From assembly GCF_033783015.1 (NCBI RefSeq), contig NZ_CP123907.1, forward strand, positions 1,116,001 to 1,180,000: a stretch of DNA of 64,000 nt, read 5' to 3'. The notes beneath the pieces are model-generated. The model saw nothing but the letters and a program-made list of their open reading frames with translations. It did no database searches and was not told where the DNA came from. Below are positions 24,494-34,604 of this stretch, piece by piece. Position 1 is the first letter of the stretch. Each line of letters opens with the position of its first letter. Source of the stretch: Corynebacterium sp. 21KM1197 (lineage in GTDB: Bacteria; Actinomycetota; Actinomycetes; Mycobacteriales; Mycobacteriaceae). Both the position numbers and the translations under genes were made by a program.

Positions 24494-25945
24494 TTATGAA
24501 CGGGGTGAGGATGAGCGTCGGCGCCACAAGGCAACGAGCATACTGAGTGTACCCAGTGCTCCCATGATAGCGATGCCGGCTTGCACCCAGAAACCGAATC
24601 GCACGGCGGGAGTCACGGTATCGCGCAGGGGCAGGGTGTCGATGAGCGTGGCGGCCTCGAAGATTCCCGTCTCCGAACGCACCTCACCGTCCGGGGCCAC
24701 GATGGCCGACACCCCGGAGGTGGCGGCCACCACCACCGCGCGATCCGTTTCTATCGCGCGCAGGCGGCTCATGGCCAACTGCTGGTAGGTCATGTCCGTA
24801 AACCCAAAGGTGGCGTTATTGGTGGGCGTGGTCAAAAGCTGCGCCCCGTGGTCGATCGCGGAGCGGTACGCCTCATCAAAAATCACCTCATAGCAGGTGG
24901 CCACGCCCAGGGCTATGCCCCCCATGTGCACCACCCCGGTGCCGGTGCCGGGTTGGAAGTCCCCGGCGCGATCCACGTAGGGGGACACGTGCCGCAGCAG
25001 GCTCCGCAGCGGCATGGTCTCCCCAAAGGGTTGGAGGAACTTCTTGTGGTGATATTCCCCCGGCCCCGTGGCGGGATCGAACACCATCATGGTGTTGCGG
25101 GGCCCCTGCTCATCGGAGGTGAGCGTGCCCACTAACACGGGGGCCTGGGCAGCCGTGACTGCTCGACCCACCAGGTCTCGGGCGCGGGGATCGGTGAGCG
25201 GATTAACGTCCGCCGCGTTCTCCGGCCAGATCACCAGGTCCACGGGTTCGGAGAGTTTTTCCGTCTCCCGCACGTGATTAGTTAGCACGGCGCGGCGCTG
25301 GGCATTGAAGTCCAGCCCCATGCGGGGCACGTTGCCCTGAATGGCGGCCACCCGAACCTCCCCGGAGTCCGCGGGCTTGGGCCACTGCGCAAGGCCTATG
25401 CCCAGCCCCAGCGGAATCAGGGCGCACAAGGCGGCGAGGCGGGGCTGGGTGCGCAGGCGATAGAGCGCGCAGCCCACCAGGGCCGCGCCGAAGGTCACCA
25501 GCGCCGGGCCGCCCAAAAAGGCCAGGTGAGCCAGCGGCCCATCGACCTGCCCCCAGGCCAGGCGCACCCAGGCGAACCCGCCGAAGGGCCAGGATGAACG
25601 CGCGTATTCCACCGCAACCCACCAGGCGGGAAAGAGAATAAGGCCACCGCGCCGCAGCGCCACCCCGCCCACGCCGGTGAGGATGCCGAAGAACGCGAGC
25701 AGCACGCTCAGGGCGATATAGGGCGTGGCCCCCACGAACTCCCCCACCCACGGCAGCAGGAGCAAAAAGAGGCTGAGTGCCTGCACGAAGCCCAGCAGCG
25801 CCCCCTCGCGCAGGCTGCGGGTGGATTGGAGGGCGTGATATATAAGCCCCAGGCCAATGATCCCCGCGGGCCACCACCCCAGTGGCTCATAGGAGGCAAA
25901 AACCAGCAGCCCCGAGGCCGCCGCGGCGGCCAGGCGCCACCACAT
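24494..25945 (-). CDS. lnt: apolipoprotein N-acyltransferase
   Basis: 483 residues. Five to six N-terminal helices precede a nitrilase-like extracytoplasmic domain that carries the catalytic triad: Glu in DLVIWPEN, Lys in [12 protein letters not shown] and Cys in [10 protein letters not shown]; one C-terminal helix follows. Lnt adds the third acyl chain to the N-terminal cysteine of lipoproteins. In corynebacteria the product also stabilises Ppm1 (Ppm2). Three lipoprotein genes in this window are potential clients. Confidence 0.94.
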   Translation of the reverse strand: MWWRLAAAAASGLLVFASYEPLGWWPAGIIGLGLIYHALQSTRSLREGALLGFVQALSLFLLLLPWVGEFVGATPYIALSVLLAFFGILTGVGGVALRRGGLILFPAWWVAVEYARSSWPFGGFAWVRLAWGQVDGPLAHLAFLGGPALVTFGAALVGCALYRLRTQPRLAALCALIPLGLGIGLAQWPKPADSGEVRVAAIQGNVPRMGLDFNAQRRAVLTNHVRETEKLSEPVDLVIWPENAADVNPLTDPRARDLVGRAVTAAQAPVLVGTLTSDEQGPRNTMMVFDPATGPGEYHHKKFLQPFGETMPLRSLLRHVSPYVDRAGDFQPGTGTGVVHMGGIALGVATCYEVIFDEAYRSAIDHGAQLLTTPTNNATFGFTDMTYQQLAMSRLRAIETDRAVVVAATSGVSAIVAPDGEVRSETGIFEAATLIDTLPLRDTVTPAVRFGFWVQAGIAIMGALGTLSMLVALWRRRSSSPRS

Positions 25946-26431
25946 TTAGCGGAAGTCCTCCGGCTTCACGTCGCGGCTCCACCGCTGGACCTCTTCCTCA
26001 TCAATGACCTCTCCCCCGGCAAAGGAACCATAGCTGGTGCGCTGGCGATAAGCGCTCACGCGCTCGAAGCTGCGCATGCCGGCCTCCTCGATCCGGGCGC
26101 GCAGCTTCCGGGCCAGGCTGCGCCGAATAAGGGAGCGCGTGGGCGGAAGGATCAGCAACAGGCCTAAGAAGGCCGTGGCGAAGCCGGGCAGGGCCATTAA
26201 CACGGCACCCGTGGCGATCAGGCCGTAATTTCCCATGGCCTCCCCCGGGCGCTGTCGCCCGCTCGCGGCGGACACCGCGATGGAGCGCATTTGGTGGGTG
26301 GCCAGGAAAAGACCGCCAAAGAACACCAGGCTCAGAGCCAGCAGGGCCCAGCCCACGCCGATGAGGCGGGCCACGGCCCAAAAGGTGAGGGCCTCGGTGA
26401 GGATATAAGGTACGGCAAGAAAAAGTGGCAC
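25946..26431 (-). CDS. fxsA: FxsA-family membrane protein
   Basis: 161 residues. Three to four helices in the first 105 residues (FLAVPYILTEALTFWAV, LVFFGGLFLATHQMRS, LIATGAVLMALPGFATAFLGLLLILPPTRSLIRR) are the conserved FxsA core. E. coli FxsA counters F-exclusion of phage T7, but the cellular role is unknown. A basic and acidic cytoplasmic tail follows. GTG 26431 has no Shine-Dalgarno; TAGGTT lies 6 nt upstream. It directly precedes lnt. Confidence 0.88.
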   Translation of the reverse strand: MPLFLAVPYILTEALTFWAVARLIGVGWALLALSLVFFGGLFLATHQMRSIAVSAASGRQRPGEAMGNYGLIATGAVLMALPGFATAFLGLLLILPPTRSLIRRSLARKLRARIEEAGMRSFERVSAYRQRTSYGSFAGGEVIDEEEVQRWSRDVKPEDFR

Positions 26432-26437
26432 CCCACC

Positions 26438-26443
26438 AACCTA
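26438..26443 (-). promoter_or_regulatory. -10 element of fxsA (leaderless)
   Basis: TAGGTT on the minus strand, 6 nt before GTG 26431, just inside the 3' end of cobK. Confidence 0.4.
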
Positions 26444-26444
26444 C

Positions 26445-27107
26445 CTATATTGCCGCCACCACGCCCTGCGGGGTATCCGCCACCACCGCCGATTCCACGG
26501 CGGGGCGGGTAATCAGGGCCACCGGGATCCCCAGGGCCGCGGCCGCCGCCACGGTGGTGGCAAGGTCGGGGCGGCCGGTATCGCTGAGAATGATGCCGTC
26601 GATCTGGTGATCGCGCATGAGCTTTTTCTCCGCCGCCAGATCGCCCACCCGTGGCGGCAGCACCCGGTGTCGGGCGGGGGCCTCGCCGCGCCGGGGACGG
26701 TGCTCCTGGCGCAGCACGTAGAGGTTATCGGAATCCCCGGCGAGCGCGGGGGCGGCCTCCACCCCTTCCGTATCCACCAAGATGTGGTGCCAGTGCCGCC
26801 GGGCCCAGGCGGCGGCCTCCTGCGCGGAGGTGGCCTCTAACACCGGGGTAATATCCCAGCGCCGGGGGGAATACACCACCAGGGTCACGCCGGTGGCGTG
26901 CGCGGCCTCGGCTATATCGGCGTGTGCGGGGTCAAAGGGGTGCGTGGCGTCCACCAGCGCCTCGATCCGCTCGCGCACCACCAGGGAGGCCAACTCCGCC
27001 GGGCTGGCGGGCAGCGCGGTGGTGACCTCCCAGCCCGCGGAGTTCAGGGCCTGCACCACCCCGGAAAATCCCGCGGCACCGCCGATGACTAAGACGCGCA
27101 TACGCAT
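26445..27107 (-). CDS. cobK: precorrin-6A reductase-like protein
   Basis: 220 residues. MRVLVIGGAAGFSGVVQAL, VDATHPFDPAHADIAEAA and a late GIILSDTGRPDLATTV are the CobK/CbiJ signature; the family reduces precorrin-6A in cobalamin ring synthesis. No other corrin gene is in the window, so whether the full pathway exists here cannot be judged. Neighbouring cobK and an SDR resembles the mycobacterial cobK-cobL-Rv2073c region with cobL missing. AAGGAGG precedes ATG. Confidence 0.85.
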   Translation of the reverse strand: MRMRVLVIGGAAGFSGVVQALNSAGWEVTTALPASPAELASLVVRERIEALVDATHPFDPAHADIAEAAHATGVTLVVYSPRRWDITPVLEATSAQEAAAWARRHWHHILVDTEGVEAAPALAGDSDNLYVLRQEHRPRRGEAPARHRVLPPRVGDLAAEKKLMRDHQIDGIILSDTGRPDLATTVAAAAALGIPVALITRPAVESAVVADTPQGVVAAI

Positions 27108-27121
27108 TATCTGACCTCCTT

Positions 27122-27850
27122 TTATCGGGGCATTCTACGCCACAGGGGGCGCGGTACCAGCCGCATGATGTACGCCAGGAAGCGCAGCCTACCGGGGATC
27201 CACAGGGTGCGGCTACCGCTCCCGCCCGTGACCTCGCTGGCCACCGCCTCGGCCACCTGGTGCGGGTACACGGACATCGGCGCCGGGCTCATGCCCTCGG
27301 TCATACGCCCGATGACAAAGCCCGGCCGGGCCGTGATCAACCGCAGCGGGCCGCCGTGCAGGCGATCCGCCAGCCCCTGGCAGAAGGCATCCAGCCCGGC
27401 CTTGGTGGAGCCGTAGACGTAGTTGGCGCGCCGGGCCCGCCACCCCGCGATCGAGGAGAAGGCCACCATGCTGCCGCGCTCCATCACCTCCGCGAGCACG
27501 GTGAGCGCCACCACCTGTGCGGTGTAATCCACGGTGGCAATCTGCGCGGCGTGGTGCTCGTCGGTTTCCGCGCGGGACTGCTCCCCGAGGATCCCAAAGC
27601 ACACCAGGGCGATCTCGGGCGGTCCAGCCAGGCGGGCGGCCTCCTCGATCACGGCGCGGTGGGAGGGGAGGTCGGTGGCGTCGAAAAAGAGCGTGTCCAC
27701 GCCTCGGGCTCCGGCGTCGATAAGCCGCTGGGTGTCCAGGGCCTCGGGGCGGCGGGCGGCCAAGATTACGCGGCGGCCCCGGCATAGGCGCACGGCGAGT
27801 TCCCCGCCGATCTCGCTGGTGGCTCCCAGGACAAGGAGCGGCCCGCTCAT
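27122..27850 (-). CDS. short-chain dehydrogenase/reductase
   Basis: 242 residues. LLVLGATSEIGGELAVRL is the NAD(P)-binding loop; VAFSSIAGWRARRANYVYGSTKAGL supplies the Ser, Tyr and Lys catalytic residues (YGSTK). It is closest in outline to the Rv2073c/DprE2-like SDRs of mycolate-forming actinobacteria; the substrate is not known. ATG 27850 overlaps the stop of the M24 peptidase gene in ATGA. A 13-mer copy at 27713-27725 encodes LIDA. Downstream cobK is 14 bp away. Confidence 0.87.
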   Translation of the reverse strand: MSGPLLVLGATSEIGGELAVRLCRGRRVILAARRPEALDTQRLIDAGARGVDTLFFDATDLPSHRAVIEEAARLAGPPEIALVCFGILGEQSRAETDEHHAAQIATVDYTAQVVALTVLAEVMERGSMVAFSSIAGWRARRANYVYGSTKAGLDAFCQGLADRLHGGPLRLITARPGFVIGRMTEGMSPAPMSVYPHQVAEAVASEVTGGSGSRTLWIPGRLRFLAYIMRLVPRPLWRRMPR

Positions 27851-28956
27851 CGCAGGGTCCTCGGCTGGGTGTTCAGCCGCTCGCATCCTTCGGAGGTGAC
27901 CACCACGATGTCCTCGATCCGCGCGCCGCATTCGCCGTCCAGGTAGATCCCCGGCTCCACGGAAAAGGCCATGCCCTCCTCTATCACCAGGTCATTGCCC
28001 GCCATGATGAAGGGCTCCTCGTGGATGGATAGGCCAATGCCGTGGCCGGTGCGGTGGAAGAACTGCTCGCCGTAGCCCGCCGCCTCGATGACCTCGCGGG
28101 CGGCGGCGTCGATCTGCGCGGCCGTCACACCGGGGCGCACCGCCCGGCAGGCGGCCTCCTGCGCCTGGCGCAGCACCCGGTACATCTCCGGCTCCTCTCC
28201 CGGGCCACCCACGATGTAGGTACGGGTGCAATCGGAGTGATACCCCACCCCGTAGGTGCCGCCGATGTCAATGACCACCATCTCCCCGGCGCGCAGCACC
28301 CGGTCGGAATAGGAATGGTGTGGGTTGGCACCGTGGGGGCCGGAACCCACGATGATGAAGTCCACGGTGGTGTGCTCGCGGAGGATTAGTTCGCGCAGGT
28401 CGGCGGCCACCTCCGCCTCGGTGCGCCCCGGCCGGAGGAGGTCCGGTACGCGGGCGTGGACGGCGTCGATGGCCTGGGCGGCGGCGCGCAGTTGCTCCAC
28501 CTCGGCGGCGTCCTTGCTCATCACGAGGCCGCGCAGGGCTGAGGCGGCGAGGATCATGGGTGAGGAGGGGAAGCGCTCCTGGACGGCCAGAATGTGCGCG
28601 GTGGTGAGCGACTCCCCCAACCCGATGGTGCCCTCCTGCGGGAGGGAAACCAGCGCATAGGGATTCTCGCCATCGGCCCAGCCGCGCGCGGTGATACCCA
28701 GTTCCGTGAGCAGATCGGGGTGGAAATCCGCGATGTCTGCCTTGGGTGCGATGAGCGCGGGGGCGCCCTGGGCGGGAATGACCAGGGCGCTGAATCGCTC
28801 GTGGGTGCTGGCCCAGGAGCCCAGGAAGTAGGCCATCTCCGCACCGGTGCCGATGATGACCCCGGCCAGGTCCTGCTGCGCGCATATCTCGGCGGCGCGG
28901 CGCAGCCGGGCGGCATACACGGTGGAATCGAAACGCTCGGTAGACATATCGGTCAT
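27847..28956 (-). CDS. M24-family Xaa-Pro peptidase
   Basis: 369 residues. The N-terminal creatinase-like domain (about 1-140) is followed by a pita-bread catalytic domain: VVIDIGGTYGVGYHSDCTR gives the two metal-binding Asp, FFHRTGHGIGLSIHEEP the His and neighbouring residues, VEPGIY a Glu and ARIEDIVVV the last Glu. Such cytosolic PepQ/PepP enzymes cleave X-Pro bonds. ATG 28956 was chosen; ATG 28947 is an equally possible start, and neither has a clear ribosome-binding site. Confidence 0.9.
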   Translation of the reverse strand: MTDMSTERFDSTVYAARLRRAAEICAQQDLAGVIIGTGAEMAYFLGSWASTHERFSALVIPAQGAPALIAPKADIADFHPDLLTELGITARGWADGENPYALVSLPQEGTIGLGESLTTAHILAVQERFPSSPMILAASALRGLVMSKDAAEVEQLRAAAQAIDAVHARVPDLLRPGRTEAEVAADLRELILREHTTVDFIIVGSGPHGANPHHSYSDRVLRAGEMVVIDIGGTYGVGYHSDCTRTYIVGGPGEEPEMYRVLRQAQEAACRAVRPGVTAAQIDAAAREVIEAAGYGEQFFHRTGHGIGLSIHEEPFIMAGNDLVIEEGMAFSVEPGIYLDGECGARIEDIVVVTSEGCERLNTQPRTLR

Positions 28957-28966
28957 GGTAGCGGGG

Positions 28967-31588
28967 TCAGATGCCCACGGCGACCACGCCGCGTCGGATC
29001 GCCTGGGCGGCCCGACGCGCCTGGGCGCGGGTGAGATCCTGATAGGCGGTGAGCGCCACCTGTTCGAGGAGATCGACCACCTGGCGGCACCAGCGCACAA
29101 AGTCCCCGGCGGTGAGTTCCGCCCCGCACTGCGCGGCCGCGGCCAGGCAGTATCCCAGCGGGGCCCCGGCCGTCCACTGGTGCATGGCCAGGGCAAACGC
29201 CCCCTCGGGCGCGGGGGTCAGCGGCAGGCGGTGGCGCTGCTCATCGTGGACGAGTTCCGACCACACCCGCTCGGTGGCGCTCATGGCGGCGGCCATTGGC
29301 TCGGTGGCGGCCGTGACCTCGCCCTGGGTGGTCTTGCGGTTTTCAAAGACGCACAGGGATACCACCCCGGCGAGTTCCGCGGGGTCGAGATCGTCCCAGA
29401 TCCCCCGACGCAGGCACTGGGCGATGAGTAGATCGGAGGCGGAGTGAATCCGGGCCAGGCGCTCCCCCTCCTCGGTGAGGGTATAGCCGGGGGCCACGTA
29501 ATCCATCTCCGTGAGCAGATCCAGGATCCGGCGGAAGGTGTGCGCCAGGGTATCGCTATTGGTGGCGGCGGCCTCCTGGCGGCGCTCCTGCTCGCGGGTA
29601 CGCAGGATATTCTCCGCGAATCGAGCGAGGTATTCCCTATCGCCGGGCGGCCACTGGTGGACGGGGTGGGCGCGTACCTGCTCGCGCAGGCGCGCCACCT
29701 CCTTGGAGGGACGCAGCCGCGCTTTGGTTTTGAGCTTGGCCGGGCCGGTGAAGCGGTGCAGGTTGCGCACGATGATCCGGGAGTTCTTGCGGTGGTGGCC
29801 GGGGATTCGCATGTGGCCCAGGCGCACGGGGGCGTTGCCCAGCGTGCGGGCCTCGACGCGCCCCGTCCAGCCGTTCTGAGACACCACCAGGGGGCGGGGA
29901 TCGCGCGCGCTGCGGGCGGGTTCCACCACCACGGCGATCACGGGGCGCTTCTTGCCCGGCAGGGCCAGCACCTCGCCGCGCGTGGCGGTGGCCAGTATCC
30001 GGGTGATCTCCTTGTCCCGCTGCTGCACGGCCTGGGTGCGGTGGCGCTTCTCCTCGGCGGAGAGCCGCTGGCGCAGCGCGATGTAATCGAGCAGGTCCTC
30101 CGGGGTGCCGGGCGGGGCGAGGGTGCTAAAGCCCTGGGCCAGTTCCTCCTCCTGGGTGCGCAGCCGGGAACGGGTGCGCTCTAGGGTGCGGGCCTCATCC
30201 ACCACGGAGGCGTCCGCCTGGAACTGAGCAAAGGACATCTCCAGCAACTCCACGGCGTGATCGTAGCCATCGCGGCCCAGGAGATTAACGGACATGTTAT
30301 AGCCGGGCTGGAAGGTGGATACCAGCGGATAGGTGCGGGTGGCGGCCAGGCCCGCCACGGCGCGGGGATCGAGGTCCGGGCTCCACTGCACCACGGCGTG
30401 GCCCACGACGTCGATTCCGCGCCGCCCGGCGCGCCCGGTGAGTTGGGTGTATTGGGCCGGGGTGAGATCCACGTGGGCCTCACCGTTGAACTTGACTAGG
30501 CGCTCTAGCACCACGGTGCGGGCGGGCATGTTGATGCCCAGGGCCAGGGTCTCGGTGGCAAAGACGGCGCGCACGAGCCCCCGGGTGAAAAGATCCTCCA
30601 CGATGTGCCGGAAGGCGGGCAGCATACCGGCGTGGTGGGCGGCAAAGCCGCGCATGAGGGCGGCGCGCCACTGCCTAAAGCGCAGAACCTCCAGGTCCTC
30701 GGCGGGAATATCGGCCACGGCGGCGTCGATGCTCTCCCGTATTTGCCGGGCCTCCTCCTCGGTGGTGAGGGTGAGTTTGGAGCGCAGGCATTGAAACAGG
30801 GCGGCATCGCAACCGGCGCGGGAGAAGATGAAGGTAATGGCCGGGAGCATGTCCCGGTGGCGCAGGGCCGCGATGACCTCGGGGCGCGCGGGCGGACGGA
30901 AGCGGGAGTCCTGAAAGCGCCCGATGTGCTGTAGCAGCGCGGGCGAGACGCGCTGAGGGTCCTGGGGATCGAACAGGGAGTGAGCCTTGGTGCCCACCAT
31001 CATCCACTGGTGCAGGGGCACCGGGCGGTGCTCGGAGACGATCACGCGGGTATCCCCGCGCACGGTGCCAAGCCAGTGTCCGAACTCCTCAGAGTTGGAG
31101 ACGGTGGCGGAAAGCCCGATGATCCGCACGGACTCATCGAGTCCCAGGATCACCTCCTCCCACACGGCTCCCCGGGAGGCATCGGCCAGGAAGTGAATCT
31201 CATCCATCACCACGTGGCTGAGCAGGCGCAGGGCGGAGGAATCCGCGTAGATCATGTTGCGCAGCACCTCGGTGGTCATCACCACGATGGGGGCGTCGCG
31301 GTTAATGCTCTGATCGCCGGTGAGCAGGCCCACCCGCTCGGGGCCGTAGCTGCGCACGAGGTCGTGATACTTTTGATTGCTCAGCGCCTTGATGGGGGTG
31401 GTGTAAAAGCAGGTGGTGTGCTGGGAGAGCGCCAGGGAGACGGCGAACTCCCCCACGATGGTTTTGCCCGAGCCGGTGGGGGCGCACACCAGCACGCCCT
31501 GGCCGGATTCCACCGCCGCGCAGGCCTCCCGCTGGAAATCATCGAGGGGAAAAACAAGGTGGGCGGTGAACTCTGCAAGGTGCGTCAT
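28967..31588 (-). CDS. helY: Ski2-like DEAD/DEAH-box RNA helicase HelY
   Basis: 873 residues. The helicase core has Walker A APTGSGKT (36-43), DEIH (129-132), a SAT motif in LSATVSNSEEFG, and LTGRAGRRGID near residue 390. A long C-terminal part (LEEELAQGF..., DSP-like helical domain) follows as in actinobacterial HelY and yeast Ski2/Mtr4. The role is presumably RNA unwinding in turnover. The start abuts the tatC stop without a gap, so it is translated from the tat mRNA. Confidence 0.93.
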   Translation of the reverse strand: MTHLAEFTAHLVFPLDDFQREACAAVESGQGVLVCAPTGSGKTIVGEFAVSLALSQHTTCFYTTPIKALSNQKYHDLVRSYGPERVGLLTGDQSINRDAPIVVMTTEVLRNMIYADSSALRLLSHVVMDEIHFLADASRGAVWEEVILGLDESVRIIGLSATVSNSEEFGHWLGTVRGDTRVIVSEHRPVPLHQWMMVGTKAHSLFDPQDPQRVSPALLQHIGRFQDSRFRPPARPEVIAALRHRDMLPAITFIFSRAGCDAALFQCLRSKLTLTTEEEARQIRESIDAAVADIPAEDLEVLRFRQWRAALMRGFAAHHAGMLPAFRHIVEDLFTRGLVRAVFATETLALGINMPARTVVLERLVKFNGEAHVDLTPAQYTQLTGRAGRRGIDVVGHAVVQWSPDLDPRAVAGLAATRTYPLVSTFQPGYNMSVNLLGRDGYDHAVELLEMSFAQFQADASVVDEARTLERTRSRLRTQEEELAQGFSTLAPPGTPEDLLDYIALRQRLSAEEKRHRTQAVQQRDKEITRILATATRGEVLALPGKKRPVIAVVVEPARSARDPRPLVVSQNGWTGRVEARTLGNAPVRLGHMRIPGHHRKNSRIIVRNLHRFTGPAKLKTKARLRPSKEVARLREQVRAHPVHQWPPGDREYLARFAENILRTREQERRQEAAATNSDTLAHTFRRILDLLTEMDYVAPGYTLTEEGERLARIHSASDLLIAQCLRRGIWDDLDPAELAGVVSLCVFENRKTTQGEVTAATEPMAAAMSATERVWSELVHDEQRHRLPLTPAPEGAFALAMHQWTAGAPLGYCLAAAAQCGAELTAGDFVRWCRQVVDLLEQVALTAYQDLTRAQARRAAQAIRRGVVAVGI

Positions 31589-32485
31589 TTAGAGAATATC
31601 GTCGTAGTCGGCGGTGCGGAGGGAGGCGGCCGGGGTGACCGGGGCCGGGGCGGCGATGGCGGTGGATTCCTCATCGCCTGTGTCCAGCCAATCCGGGCGC
31701 TCGCGCTTGCGGCGCTTATCGTGCCAGCGGCAAAATTGCAGGGCCAATTCCACCAGGGCGGTCAGTGCCAGGGTGAGGATCACCATGGAGATGGGATCCT
31801 GGCCGGGGGTCATAAAGGCCGCGAAGATGGCCAGGCCCACGATGATGTAGCGGCGCTTGTCCTTGACCTGATCGTAGGTGAGCACGCCCGCGATATTGAG
31901 CACGGCGATGACCAGCGGCACCTCAAAGCTCACCCCGAAGATGAGCAGGAGGCTGAGCATGAAGTTGAAGTACAGCTGGCCGGATAGCAGGACCTCCTGG
32001 GCCTCATCACCGATGCCGAGCAGGAACTCCAGGCCGTAGGAGAGCACGAAGTACGCCAGCACCGCGCCGGAGACAAAAAGAATCACCGCGATGGAGACGA
32101 AGGAGGCCGTCCAGCGCCGCTCGTTCTTGAGCAGGCCGGGGGTGATAAAACCCCAGATCTGGGCCAGCCACACCGGGGAAGCCAGCACCGACCCCACCAG
32201 CGCGCCCACCTTGAGGCGCAGCATGAACATCTCAAAGGGGCCGGTGGCCAGCAGACGGCACTCCCCCGAGGACCCCAGGTCCACGCGCCTGCTGGGATCG
32301 ACCGAGCAATAGGGCGCGCGCAGGATCTCACCCAAGGAGGGGATTCCGAAGAAGGAATGTTGATACCAGATAAAACCCGCGATGGTGCCCACGGCCAGGG
32401 CTAACAGCGAGATGATGAGGCGCCGCCGCAGTTCCTGAATGTGCTCGACGATGGACATGGTGCCATCGGGGTTCTTCTTACTCAC
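31589..32485 (-). CDS. tatC: Sec-independent protein translocase TatC
   Basis: 298 residues, six membrane helices. MSIVEHIQELRRRLIIS at the N-terminus and FEVPLVIAVLNIAGVLTYDQVKDKRRY in loop 4-5 are the TatC hallmarks; TatC recognises the twin-arginine signal peptide. The extracytoplasmic first loop is long, with two cysteines. A 45-residue hydrophilic tail ends RTADYDDIL, resembling the tail of TatA in this window. The gene lies 3 bp downstream of tatA. Confidence 0.96.
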   Translation of the reverse strand: MSKKNPDGTMSIVEHIQELRRRLIISLLALAVGTIAGFIWYQHSFFGIPSLGEILRAPYCSVDPSRRVDLGSSGECRLLATGPFEMFMLRLKVGALVGSVLASPVWLAQIWGFITPGLLKNERRWTASFVSIAVILFVSGAVLAYFVLSYGLEFLLGIGDEAQEVLLSGQLYFNFMLSLLLIFGVSFEVPLVIAVLNIAGVLTYDQVKDKRRYIIVGLAIFAAFMTPGQDPISMVILTLALTALVELALQFCRWHDKRRKRERPDWLDTGDEESTAIAAPAPVTPAASLRTADYDDIL

Positions 32486-32488
32486 GGG

Positions 32489-32734
32489 TTAGAGGGTATC
32501 GCGGTAATCGGTGGTGCTCTGCGTGGGGCGCGGCTGAGCGGGTGCGGCCTGGGGATTGTGCTGTTCGATGGACTTCTGCGCCTCATCGTCCTTGCCCATC
32601 TCCTTGACCTCGGACTTGAAGATGCGCATGGAACGGCCGAGGGAACGGGCGGCGTCGGGAAGCCGCCGCGCGCCAAAGAGCAGCACGAGGAGAAGCGCGA
32701 TAATGAGAAGTTCGGTGGCGCCTAGGCTAGGCAT
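32489..32734 (-). CDS. tatA: Sec-independent protein translocase TatA
   Basis: 81 residues. A short N-terminal helix ([20 protein letters not shown]), [17 protein letters not shown] hinge and amphipathic helix define TatA, which oligomerises to form the transport pore with TatC. The C-terminal tail is rich in Gln, Pro and Ala and ends [14 protein letters not shown] lies nine bases upstream of ATG. Confidence 0.95.
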   Translation of the reverse strand: MPSLGATELLIIALLLVLLFGARRLPDAARSLGRSMRIFKSEVKEMGKDDEAQKSIEQHNPQAAPAQPRPTQSTTDYRDTL

Positions 32735-32745
32735 GAGGGACCTTT

Positions 32746-33678
32746 CTAATCGAACGTGGTGGTCTGCGAGCCATCATAGGCCGCGATGGCCCGTGCCGCC
32801 CGGAGAGACACCTGTGAACTTACCTGGGAGGGGCTGATAATACGCAGCCTGTCCGCATTGCTGAGCGCAAAGCGCACCAGCCACTCCGTGGAACCATAGG
32901 GCATGGTGGCCGCGATCCACTCCCCTTGCGGGTTCCCCTCCAGGCTAATGGGGTAATACTCGGCTAGCCAAGCGGCGTCGCGGTGCACCTCAAGGCGGGC
33001 CTGCCGATCCAGGTCAAAGGAAAAGCCCACGTCCGCCGGTGCCGCGCCGGGCTTATCGACGACCTCCGGGCCGCTCATTCGATCCAGGCGGAAGGTGCGG
33101 TGCCCCTCCTCCCAGGCGCTGAGGTACTGGTGCCCGGAATCCATCACCACCCGCAAGGGCGTGACCTCGCGCAGCCGCTCGGTATCGCTGCTGGCGGAGG
33201 CGTACATGAAGCGCAGCTGCTTGTTATCCTCAATGGCCCGGCGGATCGCCTCCCCCACCTGGGAATCCTCCTGCTGCGGGGTGGAATCGAAGATCGCGCT
33301 GGCCCCCGTGATCGCTCGCAGCTTGGTCGCCGCCGAGCGCACCGAGGCGGCGTCCACGAGGCCGGGCTGATTTTCCAGGGATTCCAGCATCATCAGTAGC
33401 ACGGAGGCCTCGGCAGCGCTGAGCCGCAGGGCGCGATCCAGGCCCTGATTATTGGTGATCCGCACGGAGGTATAGCTATGCACCATATCCACCAGGTTGT
33501 CCGGCATGAGTCCCGGCAGCCCGCAGCAGAACAGGCGGTTGAGATCCGCCATGATCTCCGGGGGCGTGCGGCCCAGGTCGCGCGCGGCCTCGAACACGGA
33601 GCGGCCGGGGTGGGCCTCAAAGTACGGAATGAGGTTGAGCACGCGGGCCAGTTCCTCCACCCGCCCGAGGTTACTCAT
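32746..33678 (-). CDS. pafC: WYL-domain transcriptional regulator PafC
   Basis: 310 residues. An N-terminal winged helix ([20 protein letters not shown]), then a WYL domain (about 155-235; [47 protein letters not shown]) and a WCX-type C-terminus. PafBC heterodimers activate the DNA-damage response in mycobacteria independently of LexA. It overlaps pafB in ATGA. Confidence 0.93.
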   Translation of the reverse strand: MSNLGRVEELARVLNLIPYFEAHPGRSVFEAARDLGRTPPEIMADLNRLFCCGLPGLMPDNLVDMVHSYTSVRITNNQGLDRALRLSAAEASVLLMMLESLENQPGLVDAASVRSAATKLRAITGASAIFDSTPQQEDSQVGEAIRRAIEDNKQLRFMYASASSDTERLREVTPLRVVMDSGHQYLSAWEEGHRTFRLDRMSGPEVVDKPGAAPADVGFSFDLDRQARLEVHRDAAWLAEYYPISLEGNPQGEWIAATMPYGSTEWLVRFALSNADRLRIISPSQVSSQVSLRAARAIAAYDGSQTTTFD

Positions 33679-34604
33679 GCGGCCTCCCTCAGCAGCGCCA
33701 GCACCTCCGCGCGCAGGGGCGTATTATCCAGCAGGATCGCGTCCGGGCCGTAGGCCGCCACGGTGCGCACCAGCCAGTCCCGATCCACCCCGCGCAGCGT
33801 GACCGTATCCCCCACCATCTCCCCGGCCTCGCGCAGTTCCAGCGCGCGCCCCGGGCGCAGCCGCACTCGCGCGTCCACCCGCTGCCCGTGGCGCTCCAGG
33901 GCGGAGACCACGATCGCTTGCAAATCCCGATCCCCCGCCTCGTGCTCACGGCTGCCCACCTCGCGGAAATCGGCCGTGCGCAGGAGCCGGAAGGAACGCG
34001 GTTGGGCACGCTCAATGTCAAAGCCCACCAGGTAGAGGCGATCCCGGTGATTAACGATGCCCCAGGGATCCATCACCCGCGTGGCCTCGCCCCGATACCG
34101 GAACTCCAGGCGGCGGCCCCGCGTGATCGCCGCGACGATGGTGGTGAGCGCGCGGGCGGATAACTTATCCCAGTCCCCGCCCCCGGTGAGTTCGGGCGGC
34201 GTGATCCCGAGGTCGCGCTGCGCGCCCCCGGCGGCGATCTTTGTCCACCCGGACCTGGCAAAGGCCCCCAGTTGCCCACCGCGCCCCATCTGCCCGGCCA
34301 CCCCCAGCACGGCGGCCTCCTCGGCGCTAAACTCCACTGGCTCTAGTTCATAATCCTCCTCGCGCAGGCGGTAGGCGGGCAGGCTCCCGTTCTTGCGCAC
34401 CTCCAGGGGTACCCCGGCCTGGGCCAGAGTGCGCAGATCGCGCTGGAGTCGCTTGCGGGCGGTGTCCTCGCTGACCCCACCGTATCCGGCCACGTGCTCG
34501 CGCAGCCACTGGGAGGTGAGGTAGGGCCGCCCGCTGCGGGAGGCCTCAAGAAAGGCAAAGGTGAGGTTCACCAGGCGCTCCACGTTCCCGTCACGCGTGG
34601 CCAT
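33675..34604 (-). CDS. pafB: WYL-domain transcriptional regulator PafB
   Basis: 309 residues with the same wHTH-WYL-WCX layout as PafC: VERLVNLTFAFLEASRSGRPYL at the start, and RRLEFRYRG...DPWGIVNHRDRLYLVGFDIERAQPRSFRL for the WYL domain. It acts with PafC as a regulator of DNA-damage genes. The start overlaps the end of pafA by 14 bp, so the two are coupled. Confidence 0.93.
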   Translation of the reverse strand: MATRDGNVERLVNLTFAFLEASRSGRPYLTSQWLREHVAGYGGVSEDTARKRLQRDLRTLAQAGVPLEVRKNGSLPAYRLREEDYELEPVEFSAEEAAVLGVAGQMGRGGQLGAFARSGWTKIAAGGAQRDLGITPPELTGGGDWDKLSARALTTIVAAITRGRRLEFRYRGEATRVMDPWGIVNHRDRLYLVGFDIERAQPRSFRLLRTADFREVGSREHEAGDRDLQAIVVSALERHGQRVDARVRLRPGRALELREAGEMVGDTVTLRGVDRDWLVRTVAAYGPDAILLDNTPLRAEVLALLREAA

